Origin: Lantana camara
Lineage: Eukaryota > Streptophyta > Magnoliopsida > Lamiales > Verbenaceae
NCBI GenBank assembly: GCA_037501455.1
Contig: CM074858.1
Location: forward strand, 83,612,501 to 83,676,500
Reading direction: 5' to 3'
DNA length: 64,000 nt
Shown here piece by piece: positions 1 to 10,893 of the stretch. Position numbers and translations under genes: made by a program. The notes under the pieces were generated by a model. That model was not told the DNA's origin. It saw only the letters and a list, made by a program, of their open reading frames with translations, and made no database searches. How positions within the stretch are numbered: position 1 is the stretch's first letter; each line of letters opens with the position of its first letter.

Positions 1-211
1 CACCCAAACCATAACCAAATTAACCATGGTTTGATCCTTTGAAACCCTAACTCAACCCTCTATCATGATATACTCAGCCTTGACCGAGATTATCATCACA
101 CAAACCCCAAAACTCAGCCAAAGCTTCTGCCTCTCTCTCCAGTCCCGTAACCCTACTTCCTTTGGAGATTTTGGAGCTCAAATCTTCTCCAAACTTCAAC
201 CAATCATCAAG

Positions 212-2681
212 GTAAGTTAGGGATTGAATTATATGATTAATTCTGAGTATTTTCATCCTTTCATTCACAAGATTGAGCATGGTTTCATCCATTTCTGGCC
301 ATTTTACCGAAAATTGGAGCTTTTGTACAAAATCTTGATCTTCTTCATTTCTTAACGGTTTTGATCGATTCCAAGACTGATATTAATTGTTTTGACTCCC
401 TCATAACATTTATGATCTTTGATTTCATGTTTGTTGAGATATATATAAGATATCACTTATGAAATTTTGAGAAAATCTCACATGTTCATCACGTATGGCT
501 TCCTTCTTGTGTGAGTTTGATTGGGACTGAATCTTGCGTTGGTTTCATGTTATTTTACTTTGTATTTGATGACCTTTTGGACCTGATATGAGTCGCATGA
601 GTTGGGAGCTAGCTTGCCCTGTTTTTCCCGCAACTTTGCCCTGTTTTTGGCGTGAGAGTTGCTGTCAAACTGCTGTCCTTTCTTTCTTCTTTTGCTGTCA
701 TCTTTCATGGCTATTTGGTGTGGGATTAACTGAGTTTCCTTGCAGCAATTTGTACCTTGTTTAGCCTCCTTTGTTGCCTCGTTTTCCTACGTTTTAGCTA
801 CCCTGTTTCTGCGTCAGTTTTGTTCAAAACAGGGGCTGCTGCTGCTCGCGACACGGGGGTGTCGTTTGCTGCCTTTCCGGCGAGGCACGGGGGTGCAAAC
901 CGGTCTGAGAATTCTGTACCGAGACACGGGCGTGTCTCGGTCTAGCTTTGGAGGGTGACACGGGGGTGTCACCCCGTTTTTCTTGAACCATCCCTGCGTA
1001 TTCTTCTTCCCTGCTTATTGTCTGTTGCTGCTGTTCTGCTGCGGCTTTGCTGTTCTTCTTGTGCATGAGTGTGTGTGTGTATTGTTGTGCATGCATGACT
1101 TGTGTGTGTGTGTGGTTTTGTGTTGTAATTGAATGCATGTTGTGTATAATATATAGTATATATACGTTTATGCATGTAACATATATAATATATATGCATG
1201 CATGTTTGTGTGTGTGGGGGTGTACGTGCATGTGTTGCATGCATGTATATAATATATATAGTATATAATATGTATATTATATATAGTATATATATATATA
1301 TAATTATGCATGTAATATATGTAATATATATGCATGCATGTTGTGTGTGTGTGTATGTGAGTGTGTTTATATATATATATTATATATTTAGTATATTATA
1401 TATATATATTACATTAAATATATGTATATAATTATTATATATTTTGAATATTATTTAATTTAATTCAATTATTGAAATTAATTGATTTCTATTTCGCGTA
1501 TTTAATTATCGACTATTGATTGAACGTTTTATCTAATTCATCCCTAAATGTGAATATGAATATTATATGTGTTGTGCTTATTAAATGAATCTTAGATTAA
1601 TTGTTATGTATTATGAATATTATGAATGATTTGAATTTATGAAATTTATATGAACCTATGAATGTTATGAATTTATGGACTTTATATGAATTTATGAACT
1701 TATGAATTGAATGAAATATTGGAACGAATGAATGATTATATGTTTTAAATTTATTAATCGTGCACATGAACATTTTTATGATATAACATGATCATTTATG
1801 CATTCATGTCATATTCACGTCATGGCCGAGCGTCATGTGTGGTCATTGAGTCTCATACCTTTTCTTTTGCACAGATTCGGGTTTGGTCAGAGACGTGGAC
1901 GAGCATTGAGACGCTTGTGCCTTTATTTTGCTTTGGTAAAGGTGGGTTTTTCTTCTATTAGTTAAAACAACCTTATAAATCCCTTATGTGCAAAGTTTTA
2001 AGCCAAAATAATATATTTATATAAATCGAGTCCTTTTTGGGTAAATGATTTCAAACGTATGACCCCTCTTAATTATGAAACCCTACCTTATGTTTTGGCG
2101 AGACACGTTTATCACTAGTTACAGAACGGGCCCCGGGACTTAGTGTATGTGGCTAACCGAGGAAGCAAGGGCTGACGGGGATCCCATATACTAGTCCCAC
2201 TACTAGACAGCGGTACCGGACCTCGTCAGGAGATTGGCGGGGAAAGGGAGCTGAGTGCCATCTGGGGAGTCATGTAACCCCTTTTGGTCAAAGACGGAGG
2301 TGGTCGGGCCTTGCAAACCCACCACCAACCCGGAGGAAGAAGGTGTATATGTATGATTACGATCATTTATATATGTGCACGAAAGATATGTGTGATAACC
2401 AATAATTATGATATGATTACACGAGGAGAAGGTTGGAGATTGTGCACGCTCACTCGCCGAGCTTAAACCCTTATGAATAATTATGAATGAATATGAACGT
2501 CGTAATCCCGTTGATGTCTTCATTGTTTTAACCACTTGGTAAATTCCTTTCAAACTTCACACGGGATTAGGGCTTGCATGTATTTGTTTAAATTACGCGA
2601 TATTATATATCTTATGCCCCGTTTTTATACCCACCAGTCTCTTTTAGACTGAACCCGGTTGTTTTCAGCTGTTTTGTGCAG
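212..2681 (+). other. Putative two-intron spliced leader inside the LTR
   Basis: Inference from signal conservation. Donor-like CAAG/GTAAG at 211/212 pairs with acceptor CACAG at 1874 (intron 1, 1663 bp). A 67-base segment (1875-1941) ends in AAAG/GTGGGT, and an acceptor TGTGCAG ends at 2681 (intron 2, 740 bp). The same layout occurs in the solo LTRs 45728-49654 (46865-48470, exon 66 bases, 48537-49267) and 58379-61988 (59339-60811, exon 66 bases, 60878-61592). The near-constant 66-67 base middle segment argues that this is functional. It is repeated in the 3' LTR at +6941. No transcript evidence is available. Confidence 0.45.
849..974. promoter_or_regulatory. Palindrome cluster in LTR A (four inverted repeats)
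   Basis: There are four perfect inverted repeats in 126 bases: CGACAC/GTGTCG (849-864, 4-base loop), GCAC/GTGC (885-896), CCGAGACACG/CGTGTCTCGG (919-940, 2-base loop) and GGGTGACAC/GTGTCACCC (953-974, 4-base loop). The loops are G-rich. The cluster lies about 640 bases after the donor-like site and therefore inside the putative intron 1. Clusters of the same design but different sequence occupy the matching place in the other Gypsy LTRs of the window. It could form RNA hairpins or bind a dimeric protein; which is unknown. Confidence 0.7.
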
Positions 2682-3107
2682 GTATAGGAGTGCTAGGCGG
2701 GAATACAAGTCGTCTAGGTCTTGCATTTATGTTTAGTACTTCTTTCAGTCTCATATTCATACCCTTGTTGCTACTTTTGTATTTGATTCTAGTATATATT
2801 GGAGCGTTATGATTTTGTAGGCCGTGAGTGCCGTTGCATATTTGAATGCTCTTGTATATCTATTTTTGGAGCTTGTTAGCTCATTGTATACTTGCTATGT
2901 AATTCTTGCTTCCGCGAATTTTTCTTTAACTCTGATTTTAAGATTCTTGCACTGATTGGTTCAAGGGTTAGTCCCGCCTAGCATAGCGTGTGTGTTGTGT
3001 CCCCGTTCGCCGTGGATTCGGCACGTGTATGGACTTCCATTTCATATACGGGTCGGGTCTCGGTGCGGGGGATGTGGTACCTTACGCTCGGGTGCTACAT
3101 CCTTAAG

Positions 3108-3120
3108 TGGTATCAGAGCC
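3108..3120 (+). other. Primer binding site, initiator-Met tRNA
   Basis: TGGTATCAGAGCC lies 8 bases after the LTR end. It is complementary to the 3' end of plant initiator methionine tRNA, the usual primer for minus-strand synthesis in plant LTR retrotransposons. Confidence 0.93.
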
Positions 3121-3313
3121 TAGGGTTGCAAAACCCGGGCTCTAGTGTCGTGTTGAGTCAGTTAGGTCGTTCGGCTTTAGGAACAATTTGTCAATGTGTT
3201 GCATATGCATTGTTTACGTGCTTGTGTGTTCTAAATCTTGAATTTTGATTGAATTAATTGCATTTGCATGCATGGACTAAAGATAGCATGCATTTTAGTG
3301 TTTCTTGAACAGG

Positions 3314-4264
3314 ATGCCTCCACGTAAACATTGTGAGAGATCTCCCGGACATAGTCGTCATCATGATCGATCCCCTACGCCTCCACCCCAACCACAAGCA
3401 CCACCGATGGATATAGGGAATTTTATGGAAGCAGTTTTCAACTATGTTGAGCATAGAAGGGCTCAAGCTCCCCCACCGCAACAGGCAGAACAACAAGTTC
3501 CTCCACCAAATCATAATAACAATAGAGATCCTCATGGGGTGTTTCTGAGTTATAACCCCCCTCGATTTTCTGGTTCTATCAACGATGCGGTCTCGGAGGG
3601 TTGGTTGATTCGAGTAGAGAGGCTACTTGGAGTCCGACAGTCTTCTACGCAAGGGGAGGAAATCAAAAAGAAGGATCCGGTTGTTAGAGCTCCTAAGGGA
3701 AGAGGATCCGGATCGAATTCGGGAAAGAGGCCGATGATTCAAGCTAGTCTGCCTCCTAAGGGTCTATTTGAGAAACCTCGGTTTGGGAGACGAGGTCCTG
3801 GAACAAGTTCAGGAAAGCGACCTTTGGTTCAAGCTACTTCCCCTCCCAAGGGTCCGTTTAAGAAGCCAAGATTGGGAGGACCAACTCCACCGGTTCCAAT
3901 AGCTTTGCCGGCACCAGCAAGGGATCAACAACGTCCGAGTGAAGCACGATTGGCTCAAGCTCCCTGTACACATTGTAGAGGACCAACTCATAATTACCAT
4001 AACTGTCGGAGGAGGTTGAAATTGTGCCTCATATGTGGAAAAGGCGACCATATGGCGGATGCTTGTCCCTATAAAGATCCCGGATATCAAAGACGAGTTC
4101 AAAGGCCAATGATTCAGGCCCGTGCACACGCCCTCGAAGGTGAAGAGCAAGATGCAGAAATCGATCCCACAGCAGTGGTAGAAGGTACCCTATGCATACA
4201 TAACATGAGCATTCATACACTCTTTGATTCGAGTGTCACGTATTCTTTATTTCTTGTGATATAG
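3314..4264 (+). CDS. Shortened gag of Gypsy element A, running into a protease stub
   Basis: Open frame of 316 codons from ATG (MPPRKH.., the typical Gypsy gag opening) at 3314. The N-terminal part is rich in Pro, Gln and His. The capsid-like domain begins (NPPRFSG..) but breaks off after the ..WLIRVERLLGV stretch, so most of the Retrotrans_gag domain is missing. A basic region with a tandem duplication of about 28 residues (SGKRP..QA..PPKG..KKPR, encoded at about 3706-3875) follows. Two CCHC zinc knuckles are intact (CTHC..H..C and CLICGKGDHMADAC). The end resembles the start of the aspartic protease, but the expected DSG is DSS, and a stop follows at 4262-4264. The frame is unlikely to make a capsid able to assemble by itself, although the nucleic-acid-binding part is preserved. 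Confidence 0.85.
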   Translation: MPPRKHCERSPGHSRHHDRSPTPPPQPQAPPMDIGNFMEAVFNYVEHRRAQAPPPQQAEQQVPPPNHNNNRDPHGVFLSYNPPRFSGSINDAVSEGWLIRVERLLGVRQSSTQGEEIKKKDPVVRAPKGRGSGSNSGKRPMIQASLPPKGLFEKPRFGRRGPGTSSGKRPLVQATSPPKGPFKKPRLGGPTPPVPIALPAPARDQQRPSEARLAQAPCTHCRGPTHNYHNCRRRLKLCLICGKGDHMADACPYKDPGYQRRVQRPMIQARAHALEGEEQDAEIDPTAVVEGTLCIHNMSIHTLFDSSVTYSLFLVI

Positions 4265-5960
4265 TTGCTATTCTGTGCTTGCCTGTTATTTGCTTTTTCT
4301 TCTTGTTATTTGGTGAGTTCGCCACTGGGTGGTAGTCTTCAGACAGATCAGTTGATTTGGGAGTGTTCAGATTTAATTGAAGGGAAAGATTATCCGGCTG
4401 GTTTGGGAGAGTTTAAGGATTTAATTAGAGGTATTACTCAAAGTTGGATATATACGGCCAAGTTCGTCCCATTTGGGGTGCTCCGGCTGCTTTATGGTAT
4501 TTGGATAAGTTGTGGTAATCTGCCTCGATGACATCTTAGTTTATTCGAAAATTCAGGAGGATCATGCCAGGCATCTCAGGTTTGTGTTGACTACTTAAGA
4601 GAGCATCGGATTGTATGTTAAGTTTAGCGAAGGCGAGTTTTGATTTGATCAGGTAGCATTTCTGGGTCATATCATTTCAAAGGAAGGTTTGGGATGTGTG
4701 TCGATGCAAAATGGAAGAGTAATCACTTATGCCTCAAGGAAAGTGAAAGAGCATGAACAGGACTACCTCACTCATGATTTGGAATTAGTGGCAGTGATCT
4801 TTGCTTTGGGTAAGCAGCGACACTATCTTCATGGAATTTCGTTCGAGGTCTTTCCTAATTACAAGAGTTTCTAATACTTATTCTCACATAAAGAATGGAA
4901 CAAGAGACAACGGCATTGGATGGAACTCTTGGCGGATCATGAGGGTACAATCCGATACCATTCCGGCAAAACTAAGTTGGTCGTGGATGCACTTAGTAGG
5001 GAAACTAGTGTGTCCGATGTGGAAGTGGGAATTGGAGATGAGAATGAGTTGTTCAGACTGAGGACTAGTATTCGGAATATTACGGTTCGACCAGATCTTA
5101 AACAGAGGTTAGTTGATGCTCAGAGGATTGATCCCGAGATCCAGAAATTAGCCGAGAAAGCTCGAGCTGATTCAGAATATCCGTTTGGATTTGATGATAT
5201 GGGACTTCCAAGATTTAAGAATAGAGTTGTGGTCGCGGAAGAATTAAAAGGATTATTCTTGAGGAAACCCATCGGTCAGGGTATTCGCTACATCCCGGAG
5301 GGAACAAGAGGTATAAGGATCTTAAGCGAATTTTATTGATGGAATGGATGAGAACGGGATGTTATCAGCTTTATGAAACACTGCATGACTTGTCCAGCGG
5401 TTAAGGCAGAACATCAAAAGCCATCGGGAATACTTTGATGAGATTGTCAAGCTTCATGGTGTACCTAGTAGTATTGTCTCGAATCGGGATCTCAGGTTTA
5501 CTTCAAGGTTATGGCAAGAATTGCAGAAGTGTTTGGAAATAAGGTTTCAATTCAGCACATCTTTCCATCCTCAGACCGACGGACAATTAGAAAGGTTGAA
5601 TAAGTATCTGGAGGATCTGTGGAGAGCATGTGCATTGGACTTCTACAGCTCGTGAAATGAGCAGCTACAGTTAATCGAGTTGCTTACAGCAATAGCTATC
5701 AAGCCTCGATTGAAATGGCCCCTTATGAAGCTCTTTATGGACGTAAATGTCGTTCACTGTTGTTCTTGGACGAGGAGGAAAATTAAACACTTGCTCCGAA
5801 AGTATTCTCGAGATGAGTCCGAGATTCTACCAGTTGAAGAAGTGGAATTAGAATCGGATCTCACCTTCGGTCAGAAGCCGATTAAGCTATTAGATCGAAA
5901 ACTTCAGGGACTTGAGATCGGCGTATTCCACGAGTCAAGATTCTTTGGAGAAGTGGTATA
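4265..5960 (+). pseudogene. Degenerate Gypsy pol (RT, RNase H, integrase pieces)
   Basis: Recognisable pieces lie in order but in different frames. An RT palm fragment around 4515-4680 includes LDDILVYSK, and the homology then jumps to the RNase H part. RNase H (4689-5010) includes [13 protein letters not shown] and ends in VVDALSRE. An integrase zone at 5060-5340 is followed by a core piece at 5440-5650 where the SDRD catalytic motif reads SNRD, followed by HPQTDGQLERLNKYLEDL. A PYEALYGRKCRS stretch at about 5719-5757 marks the integrase C-terminal side. Most of RT is deleted, and stops and frameshifts are frequent. The identification rests on well-known plant Gypsy pol motifs. No enzyme can be made from it. 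Confidence 0.88.
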
Positions 5961-6055
5961 ACCGAAGAGACTACGTGGGAAACGGAGGATAGGATGAAAA
6001 GGTTTCACCCTGAATTAATTCCGAGCGAGCAGTGAATCCGAGGACGGATTCTTTT

Positions 6056-6067
6056 AAGGGGGAGAGA
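6056..6067 (+). other. Polypurine tract of element A
   Basis: AAGGGGGAGAGA sits one base before the TG that opens the 3' LTR at 6069. This is the expected plus-strand primer. Confidence 0.9.
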
Positions 6068-6068
6068 T

Positions 6069-9000
6069 TGTAACGCCCCGACTTTTCGGACGTAAAGGTA
6101 GAACGTATGTGTTTACCTAATTGCGCGAATTAATTGTTTTTACGTGCTTTATATTTAATTTTATAATTATTGTTATTATTTTATTATATTATATTATAGT
6201 ATTTTATTCTAATATTATTAATCATATATATATATATTTCGTATTATATATATATATGTATATATGTTTAATTATTATTATTATTAATTTAATGATTATA
6301 CTAATTATATGTTTTACTAATTAATCATGTTTTAATTAACTAATTATTTATATATATCCTACGTGAAATATTATATGCATGAATTTTATATTTTTGCATG
6401 GGATTATATGCATGCATGCAAAGTAATATTTATGCATGAAGATTCTAATTATGCATGCAAATTAATATAATTTTTGCATGAAATCATATTCATTTGCATG
6501 GGAATTTTATATGTGCATGGAGTTTATAAATTTTGCATGAATTTCATAAAATATGCATGTTGTTCATTTTGTGCTCCGTTCTTATATGATATGATATCAT
6601 ATTGCCGCAAATTTGTAATATGTTGTACGTATATGTGTTATGGACATGATTTTATGCTCAATTTATGTTTTGAATTCATTTACTTTGTTAACGAATTTAA
6701 TTTTAATTGAGGAACCAAAACGGGAGCTAACGAGCACTTAGCGTACCCTCGGTTCCGAATTTAATATCTTGAGCTCGGGAACTCGGATTCGAGTTCCGTC
6801 AACTCCGCTGAGCTCGTAACGAAAATTCGAGTTTAGTAAACTTAGCCTTATAATTTTCCTAATTCATTTGAAACTCCGAAATCCAACCGAAAAACGAAAC
6901 GGAGACCAACTCGACCTTGTTACACTAATTCAGCCATATCTCACCCAAACCATAACCAAATTAACCATGGTTTGATCCTTTGAAACCCTAACTCAACCCT
7001 CTATCATGATATACTCAGCCTTGACCGAGATTATCATCACACAAACCCCAAAACTCAGCCAAAGCTTCTGCCTCTCTCTCCAGTCCCGTAACCCTACTTC
7101 CTTTGGAGATTTTGGAGCTCAAATCTTCTCCAAACTTCAACCAATCATCAAGGTAAGTTAGGGATTGAATTATATGATTAATTCTGAGTATTTTCATCCT
7201 TTCATTCACAAGATTGAGCATGGTTTCATCCATTTCTGGCCATTTTACCGAAAATTGGAGCTTTTGTACAAAATCTTGATCTTCTTCATTTCTTAACGGT
7301 TTTGATCGATTCCAAGACTGATATTAATTGTTTTGACTCCCTCATAACATTTATGATCTTTGATTTCATGTTTGTTGAGATATATATAAGATATCACTTA
7401 TGAAATTTTGAGAAAATCTCACATGTTCATCACGTATGGCTTCCTTCTTGTGTGAGTTTGATTGGGACTGAATCTTGCGTTGGTTTCATGTTATTTTACT
7501 TCGTATTTGATGACCTTTTGGACCTGATATGAGTCGCATGAGTTGGGAGCTAGCTTGCCCTGTTTTTCCCGCAACTTTGCCCTGTTTTTGGCGTGAGAGT
7601 TGCTGTCAAACTGCTGTCCTTTCTTTCTTCTTTTGCTGTCATCTTTCATGGCTATTTGGTGTGGGATTAACTGAGTTTCCTTGCAGCAATTTGTACCTTG
7701 TTTAGCCTCCTTTGTTGCCTCGTTTTCCTACGTTTTAGCTACCCTGTTTCTGCGTCAGTTTTGTTCAAAACAGGGGCTGCTGCTGCTCGCGACACGGGGG
7801 TGTCGTTTGCTGCCTTTCCGGCGAGGCACGGGGGTGCAAACCGGTCTGAGAATTCTGTACCGAGACACGGGCGTGTCTCGGTCTAGCTTTGGAGGGTGAC
7901 ACGGGGGTGTCACCCCGTTTTTCTTGAACCATCCCTGCGTATTCTTCTTCCCTGCTTATTGTCTGTTGCTGCTGTTCTGCTGCGGCTTTGCTGTTCTTCT
8001 TGTGCATGAGTGTGTGTGTGTATTGTTGTGCATGCATGACTTGTGTGTGTGTGTGGTTTTGTGTTGTAATTGAATGCATGTTGTGTATAATATATAGTAT
8101 ATATACGTTTATGCATGTAACATATATAATATATATGCATGCATGTTTGTGTGTGTGGGGGTGTACGTGCATGTGTTGCATGCATGTATATAATATATAT
8201 AGTATATAATATGTATATTATATATAGTATATATATATATATAATTATGCATGTAATATATGTAATATATATGCATGCATGTTGTGTGTGTGTGTACGTG
8301 AGTGTGTTTATATATATATATTATATATTTAGTATATTATATATATATATTACATTAAATATATGTATATAATTATTATATATTTTGAATATTATTTAAT
8401 TTAATTCAATTATTGAAATTAATTGATTTCTATTTCGCGTATTTAATTATCGACTATTGATTGAACGTTTTATCTAATTCATCCCTAAATGTGAATATGA
8501 ATATTATATGTGTTGTGCTTATTAAATGAATCTTAGATTAATTGTTATGTATTATGAATATTATGAATGATTTGAATTTATGAAATTTATATGAACCTAT
8601 GAATGTTATGAATTTATGGACTTTATATGAATTTATGAACTTATGAATTGAATGAAATATTGGAACGAATGAATGATTATATGTTTTAAATTTATTAATC
8701 GTGCACATGAACATTTTTATGATATAACATGATCATTTATGCATTCATGTCATATTCACGTCATGGCCGAGCGTCATGTGTGGTCATTGAGTCTCATACC
8801 TTTTCTTTTGCACAGATTCGGGTTTGGTCAGAGACGTGGACGAGCATTGAGACGCTTGTGCCTTTATTTTGCTTTGGTAAAGGTGGGTTTTTCTTCTATT
8901 AGTTAAAACAACCTTATAAATCCCTTATGTGCAAAGTTTTAAGCCAAAATAATATATTTATATAAATCGAGTCCTTTTTGGGTAAATGATTTCAAACGTA

Positions 9001-10040
9001 TGACCCCTCTTAATTATGAAACCCTACCTTATGTTTTGGCGAGACACGTTTATCACTAGTTACAGAACGGGCCCCGGGACTTAGTGTATGTGGCTAACCG
9101 AGGAAGCAAGGGCTGACGGGGATCCCATATACTAGTCCCACTACTAGACAGCGGTACCGGACCTCGTCAGGAGATTGGCGGGGAAAGGGAGCTGAGTGCC
9201 ATCTGGGGAGTCATGTAACCCCTTTTGGTCAAAGACGGAGGTGGTCGGGCCTTGCAAACCCACCACCAACCCGGAGGAAGAAGGTGTATATGTATGATTA
9301 CGATCATTTATATATGTGCACGAAAGATATGTGTGATAACCAATAATTATGATATGATTACACGAGGAGAAGGTTGGAGATTGTGCACGCTCACTCGCCG
9401 AGCTTAAACCCTTATGAATAATTATGAATGAATATGAACGTCGTAATCCCGTTGATGTCTTCATTGTTTTAACCACTTGGTAAATTCCTTTCAAACTTCA
9501 CACGGGATTAGGGCTTGCATGTATTTGTTTAAATTACGCGATATTATATATCTTATGCCCCGTTTTTATACCCACCAGTCTCTTTTAGACTGAACCCGGT
9601 TGTTTTCAGCTGTTTTGTGCAGGTATAGGAGTGCTAGGCGGGAATACAAGTCGTCTAGGTCTTGCATTTATGTTTAGTACTTCTTTCAGTCTCATATTCA
9701 TACCCTTGTTGCTACTTTTGTATTTGATTCTAGTATATATTGGAGCGTTATGATTTTGTAGGCCGTGAGTGCCGTTGCATATTTGAATGCTCTTGTATAT
9801 CTATTTTTGGAGCTTGTTAGCTCATTGTATACTTGCTATGTAATTCTTGCTTCCGCGAATTTTTCTTTAACTCTGATTTTAAGATTCTTGCACTGATTGG
9901 TTCAAGGGTTAGTCCCGCCTAGCATAGCGTGTGTGTTGTGTCCCCGTTCGCCGTGGATTCGGCACGTGTATGGACTTCCATTTCATATACGGGTCGGGTC
10001 TCGGTGCGGGGGATGTGGTACCTTACGCTCGGGTGCTACA
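6069..10040 (+). repeat. 3' LTR of Gypsy element A (complete, 3972 bp)
   Basis: It opens with TGTAACGCCCCG right after the polypurine tract and closes with GGTGCTACA. The first 873 bases have no counterpart in the window because the 5' LTR is cut. They are AT-rich with many ATGCATG copies (6370-6560), followed by a block around 6715-6830 that is also found in the fragment 10041-12246 and in the solo LTR 58379-61988. Palindromes lie at 7790-7915, the donor-like site at 7153 and the stem-loop at 9577-9591. Confidence 0.95.
7790..7915. promoter_or_regulatory. Palindrome cluster in 3' LTR of A
   Basis: Exact copy of the 849-974 cluster, with inverted repeats at 7790-7805, 7826-7837, 7860-7881 and 7894-7915. 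Confidence 0.7.
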
Positions 10041-10502
10041 AACCAGGCACGTCTCCACCCTGGAGAAGACTGTACAAAGACAACATAATGTATACGTGAG
10101 ACTCAAGACTCCATATGAACCATATATGACGCACGGCAATGCATTAATATGATATCAGCGCATAAGAGATGATATTATATCATGGAAACGTTCATGTACA
10201 CGATTAATGCCTTTAAGGCATGTAAACAAGAAATTCATTCATTCAAGGAAGCGTTCGAATTCATTCAAGTTCATAACTTCACATTTCATATCAAATTAAT
10301 CCAAGAATTTCATATAACAATCATAACACGTACTATTTCATGTTTACAATTAGAAAATAGACAATTAAAGACATTCAAATCATGATCGAAAATTAAATAA
10401 CACAAAATAGATAACAATTTAGTTCTAAAATTTAAATAATTTAAACACTACTTAATATATATAATTAATCATGCATTTACATAATATATATAAATCATAT
10501 CT

Positions 10503-10503
10503 A

Positions 10504-10571
<68 letters not shown>
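10503..10571. repeat. Compound (CT)n(AT)n microsatellite
   Basis: About ten TC units followed by about 24 AT units within the minus-strand LTR fragment. It explains the open frame with long Ile/Tyr runs seen here. Confidence 0.95.
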
Positions 10572-10572
<1 letters not shown>

Positions 10573-10765
10573 GTACAACATGCATAACTACAATAATTAA
10601 ATTTAAATTCCACAACATGTATGCAAACATATATATATAAGTACCCATGCATGTAAATATATACATATACTTAGCCATGCATGTATTCATGCATTGGAAA
10701 TTATGAAGCAAGCACAAAACCAACATTTAAACACATAAGAATTCTACTGCTCGAGAGTTGGACAA

Positions 10766-10893
10766 CGCGGCCGCGATCTCATTCTTCACAAAAATGGTAC
10801 GGCCGCGACACTACATCAAATTAATCATCAAATTGCTTCTGTAACAGCTACGCGGCCGTGACACAATTTCAACGCAGAAGCTGCGCGGCCGCG
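10766..10893. promoter_or_regulatory. Palindrome cluster with two CGCGGCCGCG sites
   Basis: CGCGGCCGCG occurs at 10766-10775 and 10884-10893, with the related ACGGCCGCGAC and ACGCGGCCGTGAC between them. It is the positional equivalent of the GACAC/GTGTC clusters in the other LTRs: about 470 bases downstream (minus strand) of the donor-like site at 11356. Confidence 0.6.

Larger units (their letters stand above)
1..3099 (+). repeat. 5' LTR of Gypsy element A (3' 3.1 kb of it)
   Basis: It ends in ..GGTGCTACA at 3099, directly before the leader and primer site, and repeats at 6942-10040. From left to right it holds a GAGCTC segment with a donor-like CAAG/GTAAG at 211/212, a palindrome cluster (849-974), a TG/AT-rich stretch (1065-1440), an acceptor-like TTTGCACAG ending 1874, a donor-like AAAG/GTGGG at 1941/1942, a GC-rich block (2097-2470) that is shared with the other LTRs here, a stem-loop (2636-2650) and an acceptor-like TGTGCAG ending 2681. 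Open frames inside it come from the TG/CA repeats and are not coding. Confidence 0.93.
1..10040 (+). mobile_element. Ty3/Gypsy LTR retrotransposon A, 5' end outside window
   Basis: The element consists of a 5' LTR cut by the window start (1-3099), a tRNA-iMet primer site, a shortened gag, pol debris, a polypurine tract and a complete 3' LTR (6069-10040, 3972 bp). Position n in the first LTR corresponds to n+6941 in the second. By eye I found only two base differences over 3099 aligned bases (near 561/7502 and 1350/8291), so insertion was very recent. The internal part is only about 3.0 kb (3100-6068) and cannot encode a working pol, so the element was probably mobilised in trans. The LTR length, iMet primer and paired gag zinc knuckles fit a long-LTR Gypsy lineage such as Tekay/Del, but I cannot prove the lineage. 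The flank after the 3' LTR is aacca; the matching TSD would lie left of the window. Confidence 0.93.

Noticed and set aside
824..1431. Open frames with His/Thr or Cys/Val/Ile-Tyr runs on both strands (also 7765-8372)
   Set aside because: They are translations of TG/CA and AT microsatellite-like sequence inside LTR A and are not conserved in related LTRs.
2203..2553. 116-codon minus-strand frame in LTR A (also 9144-9494)
   Set aside because: It lies over the GC-rich block shared by LTRs; the frame is not kept in the other copies and has no domain.
3254..3535. Minus-strand frame of 93 codons opposite gag A
   Set aside because: Shadow of the gag reading frame.
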